From an uncultured Chitinophagaceae bacterium (GTDB taxonomy: Bacteria; Bacteroidota; Bacteroidia; Chitinophagales; Chitinophagaceae), in NCBI GenBank assembly GCA_903904335.1, contig CAIVCF010000207.1:1-62425 (forward strand): DNA of 62,425 nucleotides, given 5' to 3'. Shown here in pieces: positions 1 through 6,411 of the stretch. How positions within the stretch are numbered: the first letter of the stretch is position 1; each line of letters starts with the position of its first letter. Both the position numbers and the translations under genes were made by a program. Below the pieces are notes generated by a model. The model ran no database searches and had not been told where the DNA came from. It saw only the letters and a list, made by a program, of their open reading frames with translations.

Positions 1-1
1 A

Positions 2-184
2 ACCGTACCGGATGAACCGAATACATTCCTGGCTACAGAAAAGGTATATGGTGATTTTATTTTTGAAGTGGACTTTAAAGTGGATATACATATGAATTCG
101 GGTGTACAGTTCAGAAGCGAGATCAGGGATGCCAATGATCAAAATACAGATCTATTAATTGAATTGTATTGCGTCATAAAATGA
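2..184 (+). pseudogene. truncated DUF1080 (3-keto-disaccharide hydrolase-like) fragment
   Basis: An open frame enters from the left edge and ends at TGA 182-184. It reads through [20 protein letters not shown] and [12 protein letters not shown], which I recognise as the start of the concanavalin-like DUF1080 fold (usual pattern: NTFL.TEK.YGDF.l..dfKvd...NSGvQ.RS). After the conserved QFRS the frame departs from the family and stops about ten residues later, whereas complete domains continue for roughly 120 more residues. I read it as the 5' part of a gene broken by a frameshift, deletion or element integration. The left side lies outside the window, so the true start is unknown. No neighbour in the window belongs to the same pathway. 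Confidence 0.6.
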
Positions 185-331
185 TCTGCAAGCGTGAATA
201 GATTGGCTGTTGCTTGGTAAAAATGTGAAGGAGAATTTATCTGTTTGTCTCGTCCTAAATAAACCTTACAATCCGGAATGAGGTGGTCAACGCAATCGGA
301 TTTTGCAATAAGCCATGATTTTCAATAAATC

Positions 332-352
332 TGTACCCCATTGTGTACCCCA
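332..352. repeat. paired TGTACCCCA direct repeats (att-arm-like)
   Basis: TGTACCCCA occurs at 332-340 and again at 344-352, a 12-nt period. They lie just 3' of the tRNA-like RNA (minus strand) and its hairpin. From memory, paired GTACCCC motifs occur near integrase attachment regions beside tRNA genes in Bacteroidota. That link is recollection, and no integrase is visible in the window. Confidence 0.45.
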
Positions 353-362
353 AACATAAAAA

Positions 363-395
363 ATGCGTTATAAATCATTGATTTACAACGCATTA
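363..395. repeat. 16-bp imperfect inverted repeat (hairpin)
   Basis: The arms AATGCGTTATAAATCA and TGATTTACAACGCATT are complementary over 16 positions with one mismatch and almost no loop. The element sits between the tRNA-like RNA's 3' end and the paired TGTACCCCA motifs. It may terminate the minus-strand RNA (T-rich tracts flank it) or be part of a recombination site. Confidence 0.6.
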
Positions 396-408
396 TACAT
401 TAAAAAAG

Positions 409-570
409 CTGTAGGGGTAGGAGTCGAACCTACACGAGGAAGTTAGCTGCAACACAAAGTCCGGTGGTCAACCCCGGTCTTTCTTGCGAAAGGCTCTATG
501 TTACGTTTATCCTGGATTCCTCACCCCCGAGACGAGAGGGCATGTCTGCCAAAAGTTTCATCACCCCACA
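409..570 (-). ncRNA. structured RNA with tRNA-like ends, about 160 nt
   Basis: Read on the minus strand, the 5' end TGTGGGG (570-564) pairs with the 3' end CCCTACA (416-410), giving a 7-bp acceptor-like stem with one G-U. Directly inside the 3' strand is a canonical T-arm: GTAGG, loop TTCGACT, CCTAC (433-417). After the 5' strand come TG and a type II D-arm-like segment (ATG, loop with TTGGCAGA, CAT). Next is CCCTC, a 7-nt loop TCGTCTC, then GGGGG, like an anticodon arm but with C at position 33. Between this arm and the T-arm lie about 90 nt, far longer than any normal variable arm. They are closed by GAGGAA/TTCCTC and hold a CTTTC-GCAA-GAAAG hairpin. No CCA is encoded, and a T6 tract follows. 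It is not a normal tRNA, and it matches neither the tmRNA nor the RNase P sequences I know. Identity is unknown. Confidence 0.55.
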
Positions 571-629
571 GTATAAAGAACTATTCATTCTTGTTGATAG
601 ACCAAAATTAGGGTAATGGCAGTATTTAT

Positions 630-705
630 GAATAATTTTTAAATAAAATTTTCAAAATATAGATATTATTCAAATAAAATGTATTAATATTGAATAATTA
701 TTAAA
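630..705. promoter_or_regulatory. probable Lrp/AsnC autoregulatory site (three half-sites)
   Basis: Upstream of the Lrp-family gene the motif GAATAATTTTTAAA (630-643) recurs as GAATAATTATTAAA (692-705). An inverted copy, ATTATTCAA (665-673), forms a 9-bp inverted repeat with TTGAATAAT (691-699). Multiple AT-rich half-sites are how Lrp-family proteins usually bind. The last copy ends 12 bp before the start codon, which suits autorepression. This is inferred from pattern and position only. Confidence 0.45.
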
Positions 706-717
706 AACAGATAAAAA

Positions 718-1191
718 ATGGCGTCCAAATTAAATCTTGACAAACTTGATTTCCAGATCATCCAGGAGATGATGGAAAATGCTGAGATTTCTTATGCTGA
801 TCTCGGCAAAAAATTATTTGTTTCCGGCGGAACAATTCATGTACGTATAAAAAAACTCGAAGAGCAAAAAGTAGTTAAAGGTAGGAAATTAGCCGTTGAT
901 TTAAAATCTTTAGGCTATGATGTTATTGCGTTTATAGGAATTTATTTGGAAAAAAGTTCTTTATATGATTCCGTAGCCAAAGAATTAAAGAAGATACCTG
1001 AAATTGTGCGCTTGAATTATACAACCGGCAATTACAGCATGTTTGCTGAAATTGTTTGCAAAGACATTCAGCAATTGAGACATGTGCTGCATGATAAATT
1101 ACAAAACATCAAAGGGATTGAAAGAACTGAAACTTTTATTTCTTTGGATGAAAGCTATAGTCGTAATGTTGTGGTAACAGACGGGATCTGA
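718..1191 (+). CDS. Lrp/AsnC family transcriptional regulator
   Basis: The 157-residue protein has the full two-domain layout. An N-terminal winged helix-turn-helix (LDKLDFQIIQEMMENAEISY, then the recognition-helix region GGTIHVRIKKLEEQKVVKG) is followed by a RAM/AsnC ligand-binding domain (roughly residues 65-150, with NYTTGNYSMFAEIV). Such proteins form octameric rings and sense amino acids or related small molecules. The length is normal. The start codon is the first ATG after an AT-rich region carrying repeated half-sites. The gene is 25 bp ahead of the Wzz-like gene and probably co-transcribed with the polysaccharide genes, so it may control surface polysaccharide as well as itself. The effector cannot be read from sequence. 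Confidence 0.93.
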   Translation: MASKLNLDKLDFQIIQEMMENAEISYADLGKKLFVSGGTIHVRIKKLEEQKVVKGRKLAVDLKSLGYDVIAFIGIYLEKSSLYDSVAKELKKIPEIVRLNYTTGNYSMFAEIVCKDIQQLRHVLHDKLQNIKGIERTETFISLDESYSRNVVVTDGI

Positions 1192-1216
1192 TATTAATTT
1201 TAATTGATTGAACAAT

Positions 1217-2086
1217 ATGAACGCATCTTCATTTAATCTAATTGATGTGATCGCTGTTTTTCAAAAGCGGTGGAAATCAATCGGCATTTTTATTATCATT
1301 TCATTGGCAGTAACAGGCATTGCGCTTTTAATTGTTCCAAAATTTTATCGTTCCACAACGGTGGTTGTTCCCGCAAGCCCTGTTTTAGCAGATAAGGCAA
1401 GATTGTTTAACACAAATATTCAAAACCTCTATTCATTTTTTGGTAATGGAGATGATGTAGAAACATTAACGGGTTTTGCAAAATCCGATACGGTTTACTA
1501 TACATTGATCGATGAGTTTAAGCTGATTGCTTATTATGAAACGAGAGGCGAGAATGAAAGTGTTAAAAGAAAAAATACGCTGAAACTTTTAAAAAAAGAT
1601 ATTGATATCACAAAAACGGAATTCAATCAGTTGAAGATAATTGTTTGGACAAAAGATAAAACACTTTCTGTAAAAATCGCCAACCGCATCATCGATATCA
1701 TTCAGCAAACTGAACAGAATATGTGGAAGCAGATGTATCAGACCAGTCTCGATAAAATCAACGAATCGATAAGAGATTTAGAAAAGCAGTATGCAAATAT
1801 TTCCGACAGTATTTCTGTTGAAAATAAATCCTTTAAAAAGGAAATGCTTGAAACTCAGCGCCAGTCTGCATTAGAGCAGATCAAACAATATCAAAAATCA
1901 GCCAATGAATTGAAGCTGGCTATTGCTGCAACGCCGCCGGCATTGTATATAGTTGAAAAAGCAATTCCATCCGCCTCGGCAGATAAACCCATAATAGTAA
2001 ATGTTTTGCTTATTGTTTTATTTGCGAGTGCCGTATTCGGAATGATTGCTGCGTTGGTGTATGAAAGAAAGCAGTCAGACCGATAA
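1217..2086 (+). CDS. Wzz-like chain-length determinant family protein
   Basis: The protein is about 289 residues, with one membrane segment near the N-terminus (about residues 22-42), a long periplasmic part predicted to be helical/coiled-coil (about 150-235, rich in E, K and Q), and a second membrane segment at the C-terminus (about 255-280). This is the Wzz/PCP topology, whose members set the length of O-antigen or exopolysaccharide chains. I placed the start at ATG 1217; an in-frame TTG at 1208 is possible but less likely. The stop overlaps the next start by one base (TAATG), so the two are probably translationally coupled. No C-terminal kinase domain is present. The exact polymer is unknown. 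Confidence 0.8.
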   Translation: MNASSFNLIDVIAVFQKRWKSIGIFIIISLAVTGIALLIVPKFYRSTTVVVPASPVLADKARLFNTNIQNLYSFFGNGDDVETLTGFAKSDTVYYTLIDEFKLIAYYETRGENESVKRKNTLKLLKKDIDITKTEFNQLKIIVWTKDKTLSVKIANRIIDIIQQTEQNMWKQMYQTSLDKINESIRDLEKQYANISDSISVENKSFKKEMLETQRQSALEQIKQYQKSANELKLAIAATPPALYIVEKAIPSASADKPIIVNVLLIVLFASAVFGMIAALVYERKQSDR

Positions 2087-3534
2087 TGTTTTTTTTAAAA
2101 CGATATGATCGTTTATTTATCACTGCTGCACTGATTTTTATCATCAGTTTGATCATTGCCCTGTTTACCCATAAATTTTTATGGCTGGTCATTCCTTTTA
2201 TCTGGATATTGTTTCCATTTGTTTTTAAATATACTGTTTCTTTCACGGAACAATTATTCTGGTTGATGATCATTGTTTTGCCCTTATCAACGGAATTGAA
2301 TGTCACCGATTCACTCGGACTCGATTTTCCTGATGAACCATTATTAATGTTACTGACTGGAATTTTTGTTGTTAAATGGATTTATACTCCGGAAATATTT
2401 CCATCTGCAATCATTAAACAACCACTCTTTTTAATTTTAATAATTTATTTAGCCTGGATATTGGTCTGCTGTTTTTTTTCTGTTGACCCTGTTTTATCAA
2501 TCAAATTTTTTCTTGCAAAAACCTGGTATATCATTCCGTTTGTTTTGCTACCTCAAATTATTTTGCGGTCGCAGGATGATTTTAAAAAATTGGCAGTTTG
2601 TTTATTATTGCCCATGCTGTTTGTGGTGATTCAGGCATTGATTCGGCATTCGTTCTATGGCTTTTCTTTTGAAGGCATCAAGCAGGTGCTTGATCCTTTT
2701 TTCAGAAACCATGTAAATTATTCTGCCATGTTGGTTTGTTTGTTGACTGTTGCGTGGAGTGTACAAAAACTTACTCCTAAAAGTAATCCATTTTCAAACT
2801 GGATCAATGCAGGAATAATTATCGGCCTGATTGGTCTAGTATTTTCTTATTCACGCGGTGCATGGACTGCATTGATACTCGGCGCGGTTGCAGGTATCAT
2901 CATTCACTATAAAAAACTGAAACTCTTTATTGCCCTCTTTATTGCCTTTTTAATGCTTTCTATTGGTTGGCTATATTTCAATGATAATTATTTAAAATTC
3001 TCACCAGATTATCAGCATACCATTTTTCATACAGATTTCAGTGAACATTTGCAGGCAACCGTAACACTCAAAGATGTTTCTAATGCAGAAAGGTTTTACC
3101 GATGGGTGGCTGCTGCCAGGATGATTTCTGAAAAACCCATGACGGGATTTGGCCCTAATAATTTTTATAATAATTATAAGCCATTTGCTGCCAATATTTT
3201 CAAAACATGGGTTAGCAATAATCCGGATCATTCCTCAGTTCATAATTATTTTCTGCTAACAGCATTGGAACAGGGAATCCCCGGATTGATTTTATTTTCG
3301 GCCCTTTTTTTCGGGATGATCATCAAAACCCAACAATTATATCATCAATTACACAATGCTTTCTACAGAACTATCGCAATGAGTGTCGGGATCATTTTGA
3401 TAATGATCACAACTGTAAATTTCTTAAGTGATTTAGTAGAAACAGACAAAATAGGGAGTTTATTCTGGCTCAGCCTCGGGGTCATTTTTTTGTTGGATGA
3501 GAAATTGAGAGAAGAAAAACAGTCGATCGCCTGA
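2086..3534 (+). CDS. O-antigen ligase / polymerase (Wzy_C) family membrane protein
   Basis: The 482-residue protein has about ten to twelve hydrophobic segments and a large periplasmic loop between about residues 300 and 385. The stretch around residues 255-270 (FSYSRGAWTALILGAVAG) matches the conserved Arg-containing motif of the Wzy_C/O-antigen ligase family. The loop includes a GFGPNNFYNNY-like segment and an HNYFLLTALEQG motif, common in Bacteroidota members. These proteins polymerise or ligate undecaprenyl-linked glycans at the outer face of the inner membrane. The start overlaps the stop of the Wzz-like gene, consistent with a shared role in polymer assembly. Ligase and polymerase cannot be told apart from sequence. 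Confidence 0.85.
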   Translation: MFFLKRYDRLFITAALIFIISLIIALFTHKFLWLVIPFIWILFPFVFKYTVSFTEQLFWLMIIVLPLSTELNVTDSLGLDFPDEPLLMLLTGIFVVKWIYTPEIFPSAIIKQPLFLILIIYLAWILVCCFFSVDPVLSIKFFLAKTWYIIPFVLLPQIILRSQDDFKKLAVCLLLPMLFVVIQALIRHSFYGFSFEGIKQVLDPFFRNHVNYSAMLVCLLTVAWSVQKLTPKSNPFSNWINAGIIIGLIGLVFSYSRGAWTALILGAVAGIIIHYKKLKLFIALFIAFLMLSIGWLYFNDNYLKFSPDYQHTIFHTDFSEHLQATVTLKDVSNAERFYRWVAAARMISEKPMTGFGPNNFYNNYKPFAANIFKTWVSNNPDHSSVHNYFLLTALEQGIPGLILFSALFFGMIIKTQQLYHQLHNAFYRTIAMSVGIILIMITTVNFLSDLVETDKIGSLFWLSLGVIFLLDEKLREEKQSIA

Positions 3535-3734
3535 AAACGGCACAATTTGAAAGTCTAACGGACTGCAACAGATAATATTTACATCCTTTTTAACCTGTTC
3601 TACCGAAATATTATCTTTTTTACCGAATAATCGTAATGCAAGGCAACATTAGCAGCATTCTTGCAATCATTAATGTATTACGCATTAAACTTTTGTAAAT
3701 ACAAAAAGTCCTAACAACAGTAAATGTTTTGTTT

Positions 3735-3836
3735 ATGAAAAATTTATTTTTCTTTCCATTTGTTTTGTTAGCAATGATTTTCCTGATCATTTATGCCTAT
3801 TGGCCCGAAAATAAAAGTGAGATAAAAAGAGTTTGA
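3735..3836 (+). CDS. small hydrophobic single-pass peptide (33 aa)
   Basis: An ATG at 3735 opens a 33-residue frame ending at TGA 3834-3836. It has a hydrophobic stretch (residues 4-21: LFFFPFVLLAMIFLIIYA) and a short charged tail ending in EIKRV. It lies alone between the O-antigen ligase gene and the convergent glycosyltransferase. The composition suits a small inner-membrane protein, but with no homologue recognised and only AT-rich upstream DNA it could also be chance. Confidence 0.3.
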   Translation: MKNLFFFPFVLLAMIFLIIYAYWPENKSEIKRV

Positions 3837-3875
3837 TCTTTACCCTATTGATTATGTAGGGTTTATGAGATAAAT

Positions 3876-5024
3876 CTATTTTACTTTTCGTCCTTTCCAA
3901 TAATAAGAGCCGAATTTCCCTAACCATCCTGCAGTTACTGTATAGGCAATATGCAGCGGCTGTAATAAAGGAAGCTGCCAGACAAGTGGCTGATTGAAAA
4001 ATCTTCCTACAGGTATCACAAACAATAATTCCACCAGAGATTTTAGCGAAAGAAAAGCCAGCCAAAATAAAAAAAGCATTGGATAAAACAATGACAGAAA
4101 AGGCATCACAAACAATGACAGATTAAAAAAATAAACCAATACAAGCACCCAGAAAATGCTTTTGTCTTTAAATTGATCTGCTTTACTTGCCCATCGTATT
4201 CTTTGATTAATAAAACTTTTCCAATCCGCCATTGGATCTGTTGTAACAATCGCAGCTTTCGAAAATAAAAACTCAATTTGGGAAGGAAATTTTTGTTTTA
4301 TCTTGTTCATCAGTAACATATCATCTCCACTTGCAATCATGTCAATTCCTTTAAAACCATTCACTTCAGCAAAAACGTCTTTGCGGTAGGCAAGATTGGC
4401 ACCATTGCACATACTATGAAAACCTGCCGAAACAGAGGCTGCAGTTATGCCCTGCAGGGTCATAAAATCTAAACATTGAAAAGTTGAAATAACGGTACCA
4501 TTGTTACAGAATGCAACCGGCGCAGCAACAAAAACAGGATCTTTTTGTTGAATGACCGCAGCAAATGATTCAATCCATTTTTCTGTCATCATGCAATCTG
4601 CATCTGTTGTAATGATCCAATTGCCGGTGGCAATTTGTATGGCCTTCTCTATTGCTTTTTTCTTGTAAGAATTAAGTGCTTTACCATCTGCATCGTCTGC
4701 AAGACGGATTAATTTCAGATTTACAAACTGTTTTTGTAATTGCTGCACAATTTCACTTGTTTGATCTGTTGAATGATCATCAACAACAATCACTTCAAAT
4801 AAATGTGCAGGATATTTTTGCCGGAAGATTGATTGCAAACAAACTGCGATTTTATCTTCTTCATTTCTTGCAGGAATGATGATGGAAAAATTAGTCAGCG
4901 GTTGAAATGAAACAGGGACCAAAAAAGGATGTAATTGCAAAAACCATTTTCTGTACAGCAAAATAATTATTGCATACGGAATGAACAGAGCAACAGTAAA
5001 CCATAAATAAATGCTTAACCACAT
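3876..5024 (-). CDS. GT2 family membrane glycosyltransferase
   Basis: The protein has 382 residues: an N-terminal membrane segment (about 5-25), a GT-A domain (about 45-280) and two or three C-terminal membrane segments (about 285-365). Visible GT2 motifs are FSIIIPARNEE at the nucleotide-binding strand, VVDDHSTDQT, the metal-binding TTDAD, the acceptor-side GDD and the processive-enzyme motif QRIRW. This architecture resembles poly-N-acetylglucosamine or hyaluronan synthase-type enzymes that polymerise or transfer sugars at the inner membrane. It is encoded opposite the Wzz/Wzy pair. The donor sugar is not evident. The alpha/beta hydrolase upstream on the same strand (18-bp gap) probably shares its transcript. 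Confidence 0.88.
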   Translation of the reverse strand: MWLSIYLWFTVALFIPYAIIILLYRKWFLQLHPFLVPVSFQPLTNFSIIIPARNEEDKIAVCLQSIFRQKYPAHLFEVIVVDDHSTDQTSEIVQQLQKQFVNLKLIRLADDADGKALNSYKKKAIEKAIQIATGNWIITTDADCMMTEKWIESFAAVIQQKDPVFVAAPVAFCNNGTVISTFQCLDFMTLQGITAASVSAGFHSMCNGANLAYRKDVFAEVNGFKGIDMIASGDDMLLMNKIKQKFPSQIEFLFSKAAIVTTDPMADWKSFINQRIRWASKADQFKDKSIFWVLVLVYFFNLSLFVMPFLSLFYPMLFLFWLAFLSLKSLVELLFVIPVGRFFNQPLVWQLPLLQPLHIAYTVTAGWLGKFGSYYWKGRKVK

Positions 5025-5042
5025 TATAGCAAAGTAAACAAT

Positions 5043-5864
5043 TTAACGGCGAATCAAAACAGCAATATCATCCGCATATTTTGTTTTTAAAAGCTGATGG
5101 CCTGTTTCCAATTCTTTAAGAGTAATAAAACTTTTCAGGTTTTTTTGGAACCTCAATCCGTATTTTGTTACAATAACGCGATCGTATTTTCCAAAAAGCA
5201 TATCCACCTTTATTTTTCTATCTGTAATTATTTTTTTCAGGAAATGCAAATTGGGATTGAATTTACGCATGGTTGTCCATCTTTTATAAAGCAGTTGCCT
5301 CGATGCATTATCGTCGAGATAAAAATGCACAAAATTAAAAATGCTTTTATTTAATAGCCTCATTTTTGAAAGCAGCTTCATTAAACCAAACACCCAGGTT
5401 GGATGATTCATTGTATAAGCAAAGAGTTTATTGCCAATAATAGTTCGTATTGAAAGATTTTGCCAGAAAGTGTGATGAAGCCCATCAGGCGCTATTAAAA
5501 TTAATTTTTCAATTCGCTCCGGAATTACCTCAAGCAATTGTAGTGCAACCCTTCCACCCATGCTGTATGCAAGTACACTGAAGTGCTTTGATGCAGAACC
5601 TGTTATTTGATCTATGATGATAATCAAATCTTCAGCAGTAAATAACAGGGGCTCTTTCCATTCAGTTCCTCCATGAAAAGGAAGATCTAAAGCAAAAACA
5701 GTGTATTCATCATTCAAAACCCCATCAAGAAAGGCGAATGTTTCCGAATCTTCTCCATAACCGTGAAGGCATAATAAAATAGAATCGCCTTCTCCAAAAC
5801 TGCGATAGCTGAATATTGAGTGTTTGTATATGATCGACTTTGTTTCCAATTCTTTGAAATCCAA
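5043..5864 (-). CDS. alpha/beta hydrolase
   Basis: The 273-residue protein has the alpha/beta-hydrolase landmarks: the oxyanion-hole motif LCLHGYGEDS near residue 33, the nucleophile elbow AYSMGG (Ser about residue 103), an acid in FGKYDRV near residue 225, and the catalytic His in ETGHQLLKT near residue 254. There is no signal peptide, so it is probably cytoplasmic. It lies 18 bp upstream of the glycosyltransferase on the same strand and is likely co-transcribed. Substrate unknown; esterase, lipase or C-C hydrolase activity is possible. Confidence 0.85.
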   Translation of the reverse strand: MDFKELETKSIIYKHSIFSYRSFGEGDSILLCLHGYGEDSETFAFLDGVLNDEYTVFALDLPFHGGTEWKEPLLFTAEDLIIIIDQITGSASKHFSVLAYSMGGRVALQLLEVIPERIEKLILIAPDGLHHTFWQNLSIRTIIGNKLFAYTMNHPTWVFGLMKLLSKMRLLNKSIFNFVHFYLDDNASRQLLYKRWTTMRKFNPNLHFLKKIITDRKIKVDMLFGKYDRVIVTKYGLRFQKNLKSFITLKELETGHQLLKTKYADDIAVLIRR

Positions 5865-5925
5865 TCTTACAAAAAATTAACGAAGGAATACTTGGTATTT
5901 TGATAAAGATACACCAATTTTGAAA

Positions 5926-5941
5926 TTAGTTGCATAACTAA
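5926..5941. promoter_or_regulatory. probable MarR operator palindrome
   Basis: TTAGTT-GCAT-AACTAA is a perfect 6-bp inverted repeat with a 4-bp centre, ending four bases before the MarR-family start codon. Its size and position fit a MarR dimer site that would block the promoter or translation start of its own gene and of the acyl-CoA dehydrogenase behind it. Confidence 0.55.
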
Positions 5942-5945
5942 CTAT

Positions 5946-6386
5946 ATGCCAAACAACCAATTTAAAAGAGGAGAACTCTACAGCGTTATCAACGGGATGG
6001 CTTCAACCGCTGTGGCAAGAAGATTGCAGAAAAACTTTCGTCAATCAGGTCTGGAGATCACCATTGAACAATGGAGTGTCTTATATCATCTATGGAAAGA
6101 AGATTGCTTAAGCCAGCAGGAATTATGCAACCGAACATTCAGAGATAAACCCAGTATCACTAGGTTGATCGATAATCTCGAGAAACAAAAATTGGTAAAA
6201 CGTACAGCTTCAAAGACAGATAGAAGGATCAATTTGGTTTGTTTAACAGATGCTGCAAAAGAAATGCAGCAAGTGACTATTGATATAGCCAACCAAACAA
6301 TGAACGAAGCATTGGTAGGAGTTATAAAGGAGGATATTGAAACTGTAAAGAAAGTGTTTCAACAGGTATTTGATAATCTCATATAA
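5946..6386 (+). CDS. MarR family transcriptional regulator
   Basis: The 146-residue protein has the MarR winged-helix layout: a dimerisation helix, then TIEQWSVLYHLWKEDCLSQQEL, the recognition helix DKPSITRLIDNLEKQKLVKR and the wing motif SKTDRRINLVCLTDAA. MarR proteins are dimeric repressors relieved by small ligands. The gene lies 25 bp ahead of an acyl-CoA dehydrogenase and a palindrome precedes its start, so it probably represses a fatty-acyl-CoA catabolic gene and responds to an acyl-CoA or fatty acid. The ligand is inferred from context only. Confidence 0.92.
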   Translation: MPNNQFKRGELYSVINGMASTAVARRLQKNFRQSGLEITIEQWSVLYHLWKEDCLSQQELCNRTFRDKPSITRLIDNLEKQKLVKRTASKTDRRINLVCLTDAAKEMQQVTIDIANQTMNEALVGVIKEDIETVKKVFQQVFDNLI

Positions 6387-6411
6387 AATTTTAACTAATA
6401 AAATTTCTGTC

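Noticed and set aside
409-570. tmRNA or RNase P RNA
   Set aside because: The T-arm and acceptor are tRNA-like, but the 5' half does not match the tmRNA start I know, there is no tag frame or CCA, and only about 160 nt are available; tmRNA is about 350-400 nt. The conserved RNase P motifs are absent.
2010-2306. 98-residue minus-strand frame across the Wzz/Wzy junction
   Set aside because: It runs antisense to two clear genes, and its sequence has no recognisable features. Many similar antisense frames in the window were excluded for the same reason.
3787-4065. 92-residue minus-strand frame at the end of the glycosyltransferase gene
   Set aside because: It is out of frame within the GT2 gene's 3' part and has no family features.
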